Part shown: positions 35,743 to 45,218 of the stretch, one piece after another | Position numbering within the stretch: the stretch's first letter is position 1 | How the letters are laid out: each line of letters begins with the position of its first letter | Assembly (NCBI GenBank): GCA_030018455.1 | Contig: JASEFU010000003.1 | Span: forward strand, 204,530 to 268,529 | Origin: Dehalococcoidia bacterium | GTDB taxonomy: Bacteria > Chloroflexota > Dehalococcoidia > DSTF01 > JALHUB01 | Direction of reading: 5' to 3' | Length of the DNA: 64,000 bases | The notes under the pieces: model-generated | What the model was told of the DNA's origin: nothing | What the model saw: only the letters and a program-made list of their open reading frames with translations | The model's database searches: none | Program-made: the position numbers and the translations under genes

Positions 35743-36657
35743 ATGCCCACACCCTACGCCTACATACGAAAGCAGTTCGTGCCGCTCGCCGACGCGAAGG
35801 TGGGCGTGATGACCCACGCCTTCAACTACGGCACCGGCTGCTTCGAGGGGATCCGCGGCAACTGGAACGAGGCCCACGAGAAGATATTCCTTTTCCGCCT
35901 CCGCGACCACTTCACCCGCCTGTTCAAGAGCAGCCGCATCCTCAAGATAGCCGTCGACGGGAACGAAGACGACCTGTCCGACATCGCCGTCAAGCTGGTC
36001 GGCATGTGCGGCTACACCGAAGACATATACCTCCGCGTCATCGCCTACAAGTGCTCGGAGGTCATCGGCGTGCGCATGCACAACCTCGAAGACGACCTCC
36101 TGATGTATGTGGCGCCCTTCGGCCCCTACCTCGACGTCGAGAAGGGGATACGCTGCATGACGTCGTCGTGGGTGCGCGTGGACGACATGGCCATTCCGGC
36201 GCGCGCCAAGGTGACGGGCCTCTACGTGAACTCCGCTCTCGCCAAGACGGAGGCGCAGGAGAACGGCTTCGACGAGGCGATACTGCTCAACCGCGACGGC
36301 CACGTCTCGGAAGGAAGCGGCGAGAACATATTCCTGGTCATGAACGGCGCCCTCGTCACGCCGCCGCCCTCCGATAACATACTCGTCGGCATCACGCGCG
36401 ACACCGTCATCCGCCTCGCCCGCGACGAGCTGGGCATCGAGACCATCGAGCGGCCCATCGACCGCAGCGAGCTGTACGTCGCCGACGAGTGCTTCATGAC
36501 GGGCACCGCCGCCCACGTGACTGCCGTCGTCGACATCGACCGCCGGCCCATCGGAAACGGCCAGACCGGCGACGTCACGCACCGTCTCCAGAAGCTGTAT
36601 TTCGAGGTTATCCGTGGCGAAAACGCAAAGTACGCCGCCTGGTGCACCCCTGTCTGA
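35743..36657 (+). CDS. ilvE: Branched-chain amino acid aminotransferase
   Basis: PLP class IV transaminase that makes or breaks down Val, Leu and Ile. 304 residues, normal length. Motifs: FNYGTGCFEGIRG near the N-terminus, the PLP lysine in ARAKVTGLYVNSALAK, and EGSGENIFLV. The ATG at 35743 is downstream of the promoter. The next gene starts inside its last 44 nt. Confidence 0.95.
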   Translation: MPTPYAYIRKQFVPLADAKVGVMTHAFNYGTGCFEGIRGNWNEAHEKIFLFRLRDHFTRLFKSSRILKIAVDGNEDDLSDIAVKLVGMCGYTEDIYLRVIAYKCSEVIGVRMHNLEDDLLMYVAPFGPYLDVEKGIRCMTSSWVRVDDMAIPARAKVTGLYVNSALAKTEAQENGFDEAILLNRDGHVSEGSGENIFLVMNGALVTPPPSDNILVGITRDTVIRLARDELGIETIERPIDRSELYVADECFMTGTAAHVTAVVDIDRRPIGNGQTGDVTHRLQKLYFEVIRGENAKYAAWCTPV

Positions 36658-37558
36658 CCCGAGACCGCCGGTCACTTTCCGCCCGCGGCGAGGCGTGGGG
36701 ATAGCTCTCGGCGCCATGGCGGCGCTGTGGTCGTTCGCGCTCGCGGGACTCCTCGTGTCGCGCGGCCTCACCCAGGAGGTCTCGCTTTCCGCGTTCGGCT
36801 GTCACCTGCTCGCGACTGTCTTCTTCGCCCTCGGCTGCCTCTTCGCTTACTGGACGTACGCCTGCGCCACCCTCCGCTACGAACTCGACCGCAACGGCCT
36901 CGCGATCAAGTGGGGTTTCATTCGCCAGATCGTCCCCCTGGATAAGATCGAGAAGCTCGAAACGGCGTACTCGGAAGCGGTTCCCAAACTTGAGGGGCTC
37001 GCATGGCCCGGACACCAGGTGGGACGAAGCCACATAGAGCGCTTCGGCGACATCCTTTTCTACGCGACGCACCGCAACCCTGAAGAGCTGGTCTACGTTG
37101 TCACGGCGCAGCAGACGTACGCGGTCTCGCTTTCGGAGCGGCAGGAGTTCGTCGCCGAGGTGGAAGCGCGACGGAAAGAAGGCCCCAAGATCGCCCTGCG
37201 CCAGCGGCCGCGGCGGTCCTTCCTCGTGGGGCAGCCCATCTGGAGTGACCGGACTGCGCACGGCCTTGCCCTTGCCGGGATAGCCGTGTGGGCGGCGACG
37301 CTGGGCCTCGTCTTCGCGCGCTATCCCGGGCTGCCGGACAGCCTGGCGATGTCGTTCCCGCCGCTGGAGGTGACGCGCGTCGCCTCGAAGAGCGAGCTGC
37401 TGTCGCTGCCGACGACGGCGCTCGGCGTGCTTGCGGTGAACCTCGTGCTCGCCTTCGCGTTCCACGCCTGGGAGCGGATAGTTTCGCACCTGCTGCTGGT
37501 GGCGCTGGTGGGTGTGCAGGCGGTGTTCCTGGTGGGCGCCGCCATCGCTGTCAGCTAG
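36614..37558 (+). CDS. PH-domain membrane protein with C-terminal DUF1648-like segment
   Basis: 314 residues. Two N-terminal membrane helices, a cytoplasmic bacterial PH-like domain (YELDRNGLAIKWGFIRQIVPL, then RFGDILFYATHRNPEELVYV), and two or three C-terminal helices with the FPPLEVTRVASKSELLSLP segment resembling DUF1648. GTG start inside the end of ilvE (44-nt overlap), indicating coupling. Function unknown; such proteins are often linked to membrane or cell-envelope physiology. Confidence 0.75.
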   Translation: MAKTQSTPPGAPLSDPRPPVTFRPRRGVGIALGAMAALWSFALAGLLVSRGLTQEVSLSAFGCHLLATVFFALGCLFAYWTYACATLRYELDRNGLAIKWGFIRQIVPLDKIEKLETAYSEAVPKLEGLAWPGHQVGRSHIERFGDILFYATHRNPEELVYVVTAQQTYAVSLSERQEFVAEVEARRKEGPKIALRQRPRRSFLVGQPIWSDRTAHGLALAGIAVWAATLGLVFARYPGLPDSLAMSFPPLEVTRVASKSELLSLPTTALGVLAVNLVLAFAFHAWERIVSHLLLVALVGVQAVFLVGAAIAVS

Positions 37559-37649
37559 CCTGCTGGCTCTCTGCACCTCGACACCGCCTAGCTCGAGAAC
37601 CTTCCCCTGCTCGACGAATATCCGACGCAAAGTGACGGCGCAAGACCGA

Positions 37650-37805
37650 AACGGAAGGCGGCCACTCACGAGCGTGGGCCGCCGGCGGCGCAACATCAGC
37701 GCCGATCTTCCCACCCTCCCGCCCGCGAAAAGTCCTTTCAGGGGGACACCCCCTGAAACCCCCGGCTGCCGGCCGGCAGGCCCGGCAGAGGGCAGCGCCC
37801 TCTGC
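37650..37805 (-). repeat. Structured intergenic repeat, copy C
   Basis: Inverted relative to A and B. On the minus strand: GCAGAGGGC-GCT-GCCCTCTGC (37805-37785), a CCGGCCGGC-rich segment, TTTCAGGGGG-TGT-CCCCCTGAAA (37758-37736, ten perfect pairs), then GGGCGGGAGGGTGGG (37724-37710), a G-quadruplex motif, and AAGATCGGCGCTGATGTTG (37709-37691). It fills most of the gap 37559-37920; the rest shows only the promoter at 37853. Confidence 0.85.
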
Positions 37806-37852
37806 ACTCCCATTGGCTCTCGCTCGGAAGCGGGACGACGACGCTCCTTGGG

Positions 37853-37881
37853 TTGCCTTTCCCACCCACCGCCGCTATCCT
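37853..37881 (+). promoter_or_regulatory. Candidate promoter of the M23 lipoprotein gene
   Basis: TTGCCT (37853-37858), 17-bp spacer, TATCCT (37876-37881), about 40 nt before the proposed start. Confidence 0.45.
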
Positions 37882-37920
37882 TGAACAGAATCAACCGCTT
37901 TCCCTATCGGAGGAGTCACC

Positions 37921-38622
37921 CTGACACGCCCACTGCTGATAATGATAGCGGGGCTCTTTCTCGCTTCGGCGCTCATCTCCTGCGGCGGCGACGATAACTC
38001 TTCTCCCAACAGCCGGGTAACCATCGCCGGCGTTACGATTGCTCCCTCGCCCACGCCCGACCTCACCGGCTTCAGCTACCCCATCGCCGGCGCCTGCCTG
38101 CCGAGCAGCGACAACCTCATGCCGAACGCGCCCCGCGAGTACCGCCAGGGAATCCACGAAGGGATCGATTTCTACGATTCCGATAACTGCGTCCTCATAG
38201 GGATGGATACGGAGGTGCTGGCGGCGAAGGAAGGCAAGGTGATCAGGGCCGACCTCAACTACCACGACCTGACGGCGGAAGAGCTGGCCGAGATCGACGA
38301 GCGCATCGCCGCTAAGGGGCAGTGCGACGAAGAGGCGCTGGACGTTTTCCGCGGGCGCCAGGTCTGGATCGACCACGGCGGCGGCGTCGTCACCCGCTAC
38401 GCCCATCTCGGGCGGATCGCGGACGGCATCAGAACCGGAGTGTCGGTCAAGGCGGGCGACCTGATAGGATACGTGGGCAACTCCGGGACCCCGGAGTCGA
38501 TCGACAACCCTATGAGCGAAATGCACCTGCATTTCGAGATACGGGTACGGGAGGACTATCTCGGGAAGGGGCTTTCGCCGCAGGAATGCCGCGCCTTGTA
38601 CGAAAAGGCGTTCGCGCCCTAA
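37921..38622 (+). CDS. M23-family peptidase lipoprotein
   Basis: 233 residues if translated from CTG 37921, 226 from ATG 37942. CTG is preferred because GGAGGAG lies 5 nt upstream (37909-37915) and because it supplies the arginine that a signal peptide needs (TRPLLIMIAGLFLAS); the ATG form has no positive charge and no ribosome-binding site. The lipobox is ALISCGG. The M23 zinc residues are present as HEGIDF (HxxxD) and MHLHFE (HxH). An insertion between strands (LTAEELAEIDERIAAKGQCDEE) is unusual. It probably trims peptidoglycan cross-links or acts as a LytM-type activator. Confidence 0.85.
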   Translation: MTRPLLIMIAGLFLASALISCGGDDNSSPNSRVTIAGVTIAPSPTPDLTGFSYPIAGACLPSSDNLMPNAPREYRQGIHEGIDFYDSDNCVLIGMDTEVLAAKEGKVIRADLNYHDLTAEELAEIDERIAAKGQCDEEALDVFRGRQVWIDHGGGVVTRYAHLGRIADGIRTGVSVKAGDLIGYVGNSGTPESIDNPMSEMHLHFEIRVREDYLGKGLSPQECRALYEKAFAP

Positions 38623-38650
38623 ACTGAATAGGTGAGGAGACACGGGAGGA

Positions 38651-39475
38651 ATGGACCTTCTGCTGCTGACAATCAAAATCGGTCTTGACCCCGAGATCGG
38701 CAGGCTCGGGGGCCTGCTGCTGACGTGGCACGGCGTCTTCATCGCCCTCGGCATCGGCCTCGGCGTCTGGCTGGGCGTCTGGTTCGGCCGCCGCGCCGGC
38801 TTCAGCGAGGACGACGCATACACCATCGCCCTCATCGCCGTTCCCGCCGGCATTGTTGGCGCCCGCGTGCTGCACGTCGCCGAGAACTGGAGCAATTTCT
38901 CGGACAGCCCCCTCGACGTGTTCCGCATCAACGAGGGGGGCATCTCGCTTTACGGGTCGCTCGTCTTCGGCGTCGGCGCCGCCCTCATATACGGCTTGTG
39001 GAAGAAGATGCCCATCTTCCGAGGACTGGATGCCGCCGCTTTCGGCATGATCCTCGGCCAGGCCATCGGCCGCGTGGGTTGCGTCATCGCCGGCGACATC
39101 TACGCCGAACCGAGCAGCCTGCCCTTCGCCGTCGAATACACGCACGTCAACAGTCTGAGCTTCTTCCGCGGCCCGATGCACTTCGTCACCGCGTACGAGG
39201 TGGCCGGTGATCTTCTCATACTCCTCCTGCTGCTCGGCCTCTGGAAGTTCCGCGTCTTCAAGCGGGAGGGGCTTCTCTTCTTCACTTACGCCATCCTCTA
39301 CTCGTTCATGCGGTTCTGGCTCAGCTTCCTCCGCCTCGACAAGGAGATAGTCCTCGGCCTCGTGATGGCCCAGCTCATCGCGCTTGCGGTGATAGCCGTC
39401 TCCGTAGTGGCGCTTGCGGCAGTCTTCCTGCTGCAACGACGGCGGCCCGCTCCCACGCCGGAGCTCGTGGCCTAG
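38651..39475 (+). CDS. lgt: Prolipoprotein diacylglyceryl transferase
   Basis: Adds diacylglyceryl to the lipobox cysteine. 274 residues with about seven membrane segments; the signature GRVGCVIAGDIYAEP is present, and the region EGGISLYGS has Tyr where E. coli Lgt has His103, a substitution I believe also occurs in Gram-positive-type enzymes. Directly downstream of an M23 lipoprotein, one of its likely substrates. Confidence 0.94.
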   Translation: MDLLLLTIKIGLDPEIGRLGGLLLTWHGVFIALGIGLGVWLGVWFGRRAGFSEDDAYTIALIAVPAGIVGARVLHVAENWSNFSDSPLDVFRINEGGISLYGSLVFGVGAALIYGLWKKMPIFRGLDAAAFGMILGQAIGRVGCVIAGDIYAEPSSLPFAVEYTHVNSLSFFRGPMHFVTAYEVAGDLLILLLLLGLWKFRVFKREGLLFFTYAILYSFMRFWLSFLRLDKEIVLGLVMAQLIALAVIAVSVVALAAVFLLQRRRPAPTPELVA

Positions 39476-39548
39476 CCCTAGCGCCCTGCCGCTCATTCGA
39501 GAGGGAGCCGCCTGTGAGCGGAAATCGCCGCCTGGATCGGGGCCCGTA

Positions 39549-40454
39549 GTGCCGGGCGAAGTCGCTGCCCTGTCAGCGGCGGCTTTGTGGGCCGTGAGCA
39601 CCGTCATGCTCACGGCGGAGACACGAAAACTCGGCGCCATCCGGCTGAACGCCCTCCGCAGCGCCTTCGCCGCCCTCTTCCTTATCGCCGCCGTTGTTGC
39701 CACCGGCGCCATGGACGAAGTGCGAGACATGAACGCCGCGACGGCCATCGCCATGGTGGGCTCGGGCGTCCTCGCCATGGGCGTCGGCGATAGCCTCTAC
39801 TTCGCCAGCCTCGCGATCATCGGCGCCGCCCTCGCCGTGCCCATCTCTATAAGCGTCTACCCGCTCCTCACTTTCCTCATCGCCGCCTTCTGGCTCGACG
39901 AAGAGATAACTTGGAGAGTTCTCTTGGGCACGGCGCTGATCGTGGCCGGCGTCTCACTGCTCGTTCGTGGAGGATCGGCCCGGGAAAGACAATTCTTGGA
40001 GACCCAACCCACCTTTGCGCACCGTCGGCCGGGTTGGCAGATAGGGCTTTTCCTGATACTCCTCGCCTCCGTGGCTTGGGCCATCTCCACCACTTGGCTA
40101 AGGGCAGGCTCCGGAGATCTGGGGCCCGTAGCCGCCGCCGGCGTCCGCGTCGCCGCGACCTCGGCGGCATTGATGCCCGTAGCATATTATTTAAGAAAAG
40201 GGGTCTTGCCGCACGGATACGGATGGCGTGGGTTAACGGCGACTGCGGCCGGCGGCATACTCGGCATCGGCCTGGGTAGCATTGCCTACGTGTTCGCCGT
40301 GCAGGAGGCGGGCGCGGGCAAGACGGCGATCCTGACCTCGACGCTGCCGCTCTTCGCTCTCCCCCTCGCCGTTATCTTCCTCCACGAGAGGATCAATCTG
40401 CTGGTCATCCTCGGGACCCTGCTCTGCATACTCGGCATCTGGCTGGTGGCTTGA
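39549..40454 (+). CDS. EamA/DMT-family transporter
   Basis: 301 residues with about ten membrane segments in two EamA repeats. The first begins VAALSAAALWAVSTVMLTAE; the second begins after the loop at RRPGWQIGLFLILLASVAWAIS. GTG 39549 is the first start giving a normal N-terminus; the in-frame reading to 39414 overlaps lgt. Exports or imports small metabolites; substrate unknown. Confidence 0.88.
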   Translation: MPGEVAALSAAALWAVSTVMLTAETRKLGAIRLNALRSAFAALFLIAAVVATGAMDEVRDMNAATAIAMVGSGVLAMGVGDSLYFASLAIIGAALAVPISISVYPLLTFLIAAFWLDEEITWRVLLGTALIVAGVSLLVRGGSARERQFLETQPTFAHRRPGWQIGLFLILLASVAWAISTTWLRAGSGDLGPVAAAGVRVAATSAALMPVAYYLRKGVLPHGYGWRGLTATAAGGILGIGLGSIAYVFAVQEAGAGKTAILTSTLPLFALPLAVIFLHERINLLVILGTLLCILGIWLVA

Positions 40455-40499
40455 GCGGCGCCTCATCCAGGCAAGCGGCCGCAGACCAGGGGGTAAGCG

Positions 40500-41345
40500 G
40501 TGACATCCGGACAGAACGGTAGGCCGAGCATAGGACTGGCCCTCGGCGCCGGCGGGACGAAGGGCACGGCCCACGTCGGCGTCTTGAAGGTGTTGCAGGA
40601 GGCCGGCGTGCCCATCGACTGCGTGGCGGGCGCGAGCATCGGCGCGGCCTACGGGGCCGCCTGGCTCGCCGGCTACCCCATCGAGCGAATGGAGGAGGAC
40701 GTTCTCGCCACCACGCCGCGCGACGTTTTGGCCTTTTTCGCCCACCGCCTCCGGTTGGACGCGGCCAGTCTTATCGGGCGCGGGTTCCACAGCCTGCTGA
40801 AAGACCTCACGTTCTCCGACCTTCGCCTTCCCTTTGCCGCCGTCGCCTCCGACCTCTTCGAGCGGCGGCGCGTCGTCATCAGGAGCGGGCCGCTGCTCCG
40901 GGCGGTGCAGGCAAGCATCGCCGTGCCCCTCATGGCACAGCCTGTGCGCTGGGGCGACCGCTACCTGGTGGACGGCGGGTTCTGGGAACAGGCGCCCGTC
41001 GATGTCGCCGCGGGAATGGGGGCGGCGCGCATCATCGACGTCGTTCTCGGCGAGTCGATCAATCTGCCGGCCCCGCTTCGCCCCTTCGGACGGGCGGCGC
41101 TGCGGCAATTGAGCGGCGCGGCGCGGCGCATGGGGCCCGGAAACTTTGCCGCCGCGGTGTTCCTGCTGTTCACCCTCCTTAACCCGCCGCACAGCGAGCA
41201 CAAAGCGGACGTTACCATCAGGCCCGACGTCATCCGGATCAGCGCCAACTCTCCCTTCCACCTGCAGATGTGCATGAGACGGGGCGAAGAAGCGGCCCGC
41301 GCTGCCCTGCCCGAAATCAAAGCGTTGACGGGTGCAGCCTTCTAA
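40500..41345 (+). CDS. Patatin-like phospholipase
   Basis: 281 residues. Patatin motifs are complete: the glycine-rich oxyanion loop GLALGAGGTKG, the nucleophile GASIGA (GxSxG) and the catalytic Asp in DGGFWEQ. The order Ser then Asp is as in RssA/YlbK-type patatins. GTG start with AGGGGG upstream. No signal peptide, so it acts in the cytoplasm or at the membrane. Confidence 0.92.
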   Translation: MTSGQNGRPSIGLALGAGGTKGTAHVGVLKVLQEAGVPIDCVAGASIGAAYGAAWLAGYPIERMEEDVLATTPRDVLAFFAHRLRLDAASLIGRGFHSLLKDLTFSDLRLPFAAVASDLFERRRVVIRSGPLLRAVQASIAVPLMAQPVRWGDRYLVDGGFWEQAPVDVAAGMGAARIIDVVLGESINLPAPLRPFGRAALRQLSGAARRMGPGNFAAAVFLLFTLLNPPHSEHKADVTIRPDVIRISANSPFHLQMCMRRGEEAARAALPEIKALTGAAF

Positions 41346-41388
41346 AAGGGCACATCGATAAACGTGGAGGTACGGGACTGTGGGCGGT

Positions 41389-44300
41389 CTACGCCGCCCT
41401 CGCCTGCCTCATGTCCTCGATGACGCTGAGGAAGGCTTCGACTATGTGCGGGTCGAACTGCGTTCCCGCGCCCTTCTTCAGCTCCGCCAGCGCCTGCTCG
41501 TGGTCCAGCGCCCTCCGGTAGGGCCGGTCAAGGGTCATCGCCGAATAAGCATCGACCACCGCAAGGATGCGGCCGAGGAGCGGTATCTCTTCTCCTTTCA
41601 GCCCGCGCGGATAACCTGTCCCATCGTACCGCTCGTGGTGCGTGGCCACGGGCTCGATGGCGTCGGCGATCTGGGAGATTCCTTTCACTATCGTCTCGCC
41701 GAACTCCACGTGCTGCCGCATGACCTGCCATTCTTCCGCGTTGAGCGGCCCCGGCTTCAGGAGGGTGCTGTCGGGCACGGCGATCTTCCCCACGTCGTGG
41801 AGGAGAGCGGCCTTCCTGAGGGAGTCCCTTTCGGAGGGTTCGAGGCTCAGGTACTCGGCCAGCCGCTCTGTGTAACGCACGTTGTCCTCGCAGTGTCGCT
41901 TGGTGTAGGGGTCCTTGTACGCGAGCGCGCTGAGGAGATTGCGCAGCAGCTCAAAGCCGGCGCTGTGCGGGGAAACGGGTTCAGTGGTGTAGGCGTAGGC
42001 GGGAAGGGCGCGCGCCCCGCCGACGCGCTTCGCCTCGTACATCGCCGCGTCAGCGAGCGCGACCAGGTCGTGACTGTTGGTGGCGTCGACAGGATAGCAG
42101 GCGATGCCGATGCTGACGTCCATCGGCACCCGTTCCACCGAGTTGGGGACTGGAAAGGGGTTTGCCGCCAGGGAGGAGATTATGCGCTCCGCCGCCTGCT
42201 CCGCCTCCGCCCGGTTCGTCTCGGGCAGAATGGCAAGGAACTCGTCCCCTCCGTAGCGCCCCACGATGTCCGCGGCCCGCAGCGAGTTCTTGATCTGCGT
42301 CCCCGCGAATCTCAGCGCCTCGTCGCCCGTCTGATGGCCGTGCGCATCGTTGAAGAACTTGAAGTTGTCCAGGTCCATCATCAGCACTGCGAACGGCCGG
42401 TTGTTGCGTGACGCCCGCTCGAACTCTTCCTCCACCCGCTCATGTATATGACGGTGGTTGTAAAGGCCGGTCAAGGCGTCCGTTATTGCCTGCTCCTGCA
42501 ACTGCTCGTGCAAACGCGCGTTCTCGATGATGATAGCGGCCTGCTTGGCGATGGCGGCGATGGTCTCGATCTCCTCCCGAGGAAAGCACTTGTGCTCGTG
42601 CACGGTGTCGACCACCATCATGCCGATGGTCCTGTCCTTAACGCGCAGCGGATAGCGCACCAGCGACTTGATTTTGAAGGTCTCCACCCACCAGCGGTTG
42701 AGGCCGGCAGTCTCCAGCGCGTTCTCGGCCACGAACGGCTTGTCCCAGGTGACTATGTCCTCCGCCCTTCGCTGCTCTTCACGTGGACGCAAGGCCGCCG
42801 GGGAAGCGCTCCGGAACTTCTCCCACATCTCGGCGTCTTCGATGCCGAGCGACATCATCGGTTGCAGCCTTCGCCCCTCTTTGTCGACGATGAAGATGCT
42901 GCACCGGTCGCCCACGGTCAGGTTCACGACCGCCTGGCATATCTTGACGAGCACTCTCTTCAGGCTCGCGTCCTCTGCCGCCGCCGCCAGAACGTCCACC
43001 AGGGTCTCCGCTCGCTTGCGCTGCTGCTGCTCCTGCTCATACAGACGCGCGTTATCGATGATGACCGCGACCTGCCGGGCGATAGCCGCCAGCGTCTCTA
43101 TTTCTTCCTTCGGGAAATGCACGTACTGACGGAACGAATCGACGGTCAGCAGCCCTATCGTGCGGTCTTTCACACGGAGCGGGTAGTGGGCCAGCGATTT
43201 TATGTTGAAAGTCTCGACCCACCAGCGCGATAGCAGACCGGCGGCCGCCGCATCCTCCTGCACGATCGGCTTCTCCCAGGTGGTGATGGCCTCCTGCAAA
43301 CGGCGGTGCTCCGGCGAAAGGGGCGACGTCTCGCCCGGAGGAGGATTGCGGAATCTCTCCCACATCTCCGGGTCTTCAATGCCGAGGGACATGACGGGCC
43401 GCAGCGTAACGCCGTCCTCTTCCGTGAGAAGTATGCTGCACCGGTCGGCGACCGTCAGCTTGAGCACCGACTGGCACACCTTGATCAGCACCTTTTTCAT
43501 GCTGAGGGTAGAGGCAGCGGCGCTGAGCACGTCAAGCAGCGCCTCGGTCCGCTGGCGTTGCTGCTGCTCCTGCTCGTACAGGCGGGCGTTCTCGATGATG
43601 ATCGCCGCCTGCCTGGCGATGGCCGCCAGCGTCTCGATCTCGGCGCGCGGAAAGCGCACGAACTTGCTGAATGAGTCCACTTCCAGTATCCCGACCGTCT
43701 TTTCCCGATGGATGATGGGGTAGAGCGCGAGCGATTTCAGACCAAAGGTATCGATCCAGAAATCGGGAAGAATGCCTGAGCCGGGGACGTGCTCTTCGAT
43801 GACGGGCTCCTGCGCCGAGATCGCCTCCCCGATGCCGCGGATCTCCGGTATCTTGAGCCCGGCCGAGGCCCGGAACTTCTCCCATAAGTCCGGGTCCTCC
43901 GTGCCCGCCGACATCACGGGGTCCAGAGTATGAGTCTCCTCGTTGAACAGGAAGATGCTGCACCGCTCGGCGACGGTGAAGTTGAGCACCGACTGGCACA
44001 GCTTGATGAGGACTTTGCGGACGCTGAGACTGAGGGAAGGCGAGCTCGCGACCTCGAGCAGGGCCTCTGCGCGCTTTCGCTGCCGCTGCTCCTGCTCATA
44101 CAGGCGAGCGTTTTCGATCATCACCGCCGCCTGCCTGGCGACAGCGGCAAGCGTGTCGATCTCCTCCTGCGGAAAGCGCACAAAATCGCTGAACGTGTAA
44201 GCAATCAGCACCCCGATCGTGCTGCCGCGATAGAAGAGAGGGTACTGCGCGATGGACTTGACGTCGAAGAGGTTGACCCATCCCTCTTCCGCCGCGACGG

Positions 44301-45123
44301 AGCCCGGAGCGTGCTCTTCGATTACGGGCTTGCGCACCCGCCTGGACGAAACGCCGTTAATTCTCGGTATCGGGATATCATAGTTCTCCTGCGATCGCTC
44401 CCACAGCACCGGGCTCTTGCCGCCCATTGCCACAATCGTTTCCACCGTGGGCTCTTCTTCGCTGAAGACCCAGATGGCGCAACGCTCGGCCACCGTCATC
44501 TTGAGAACGAGCTGACACAGCTTTGTGAGAACTCGTTTCACGTCGAGGCTGAGCGCCGGCGCCGACGTCACCTGAAGCAGGGCGTCGGAGCGCTTCCGCT
44601 GCCGGCGTTCCCGTTCAACGACGGCGGTGGCGCGAATGGAAAGCGAAACGTGGTCGGCCAGCAGACCGACGAGTTCCATGTCCTGGGCAGAAAACTCACG
44701 CTTGTGGCGGAAGCCTACCGCAAGCCAGCCCGCGACCTCGTTCTCCAACTTGAGAGGCATCATCATGAGGCCGCGGAGGCGGAGGTTGCGCACGGTCTCG
44801 CTGTCTCTTGCCTCGTCCGCGAGAGTGTCGGAGGAAAAGAAGGGCTTTCCGCTGGCGAAGGCTCTCGCGTTCAGTCCTACGCTGCGGTGAACACGCCACC
44901 GCGCGACACACTTCGGGGACAGGCCCACGTGGCTGCGCACAGTGAGATAGCCCTCATCATCGGCGAGCGCTACCGCGGCAATGTCGCCCTTGAGAAGGGT
45001 GTGGGCAAGCCTGACCGCCGACGAGAGGACCTGGTCGAGGTCCTGACGCGAATTCCGCGGCCGCCGTCCGCGACGGGGCTTCGGCTTGGGGGACAGCTCG
45101 CTGCTCAAAATGGCATCTGCCAC
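41389..45123 (-). CDS. Five-GAF diguanylate cyclase/phosphodiesterase (GGDEF plus HD-GYP)
   Basis: 1244 residues. GAF 1 (about 28-170) is divergent; GAF 2 to 5 (about 186-345, 360-530, 545-715, 725-890) are close internal repeats, each starting KRVL.KLCQ.V...TVAERC and ending IETLAAIARQAAIIIENARLYEQEQ with a coiled-coil linker. The GGDEF domain (about 905-1060) has GRYGGDEF and an I-site RAAD five residues before it, so it looks active and product-inhibited. The HD-GYP domain (about 1075-1240) has HDVGKIAVPD and HHERYDGTGYP. It should both make and break cyclic di-GMP. No membrane segment. Monocistronic. Confidence 0.95.
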   Translation of the reverse strand: MADAILSSELSPKPKPRRGRRPRNSRQDLDQVLSSAVRLAHTLLKGDIAAVALADDEGYLTVRSHVGLSPKCVARWRVHRSVGLNARAFASGKPFFSSDTLADEARDSETVRNLRLRGLMMMPLKLENEVAGWLAVGFRHKREFSAQDMELVGLLADHVSLSIRATAVVERERRQRKRSDALLQVTSAPALSLDVKRVLTKLCQLVLKMTVAERCAIWVFSEEEPTVETIVAMGGKSPVLWERSQENYDIPIPRINGVSSRRVRKPVIEEHAPGSVAAEEGWVNLFDVKSIAQYPLFYRGSTIGVLIAYTFSDFVRFPQEEIDTLAAVARQAAVMIENARLYEQEQRQRKRAEALLEVASSPSLSLSVRKVLIKLCQSVLNFTVAERCSIFLFNEETHTLDPVMSAGTEDPDLWEKFRASAGLKIPEIRGIGEAISAQEPVIEEHVPGSGILPDFWIDTFGLKSLALYPIIHREKTVGILEVDSFSKFVRFPRAEIETLAAIARQAAIIIENARLYEQEQQQRQRTEALLDVLSAAASTLSMKKVLIKVCQSVLKLTVADRCSILLTEEDGVTLRPVMSLGIEDPEMWERFRNPPPGETSPLSPEHRRLQEAITTWEKPIVQEDAAAAGLLSRWWVETFNIKSLAHYPLRVKDRTIGLLTVDSFRQYVHFPKEEIETLAAIARQVAVIIDNARLYEQEQQQRKRAETLVDVLAAAAEDASLKRVLVKICQAVVNLTVGDRCSIFIVDKEGRRLQPMMSLGIEDAEMWEKFRSASPAALRPREEQRRAEDIVTWDKPFVAENALETAGLNRWWVETFKIKSLVRYPLRVKDRTIGMMVVDTVHEHKCFPREEIETIAAIAKQAAIIIENARLHEQLQEQAITDALTGLYNHRHIHERVEEEFERASRNNRPFAVLMMDLDNFKFFNDAHGHQTGDEALRFAGTQIKNSLRAADIVGRYGGDEFLAILPETNRAEAEQAAERIISSLAANPFPVPNSVERVPMDVSIGIACYPVDATNSHDLVALADAAMYEAKRVGGARALPAYAYTTEPVSPHSAGFELLRNLLSALAYKDPYTKRHCEDNVRYTERLAEYLSLEPSERDSLRKAALLHDVGKIAVPDSTLLKPGPLNAEEWQVMRQHVEFGETIVKGISQIADAIEPVATHHERYDGTGYPRGLKGEEIPLLGRILAVVDAYSAMTLDRPYRRALDHEQALAELKKGAGTQFDPHIVEAFLSVIEDMRQARAA

Positions 45124-45218
45124 CTCAGGTCAACTTCCGTAGGGATTATCGACAGGTGGCGGGGAGGGTTGAACCCTTTAGCGGGCAGAGTTATGTGGGC
45201 AAGGAAAACTTCGCGGGG

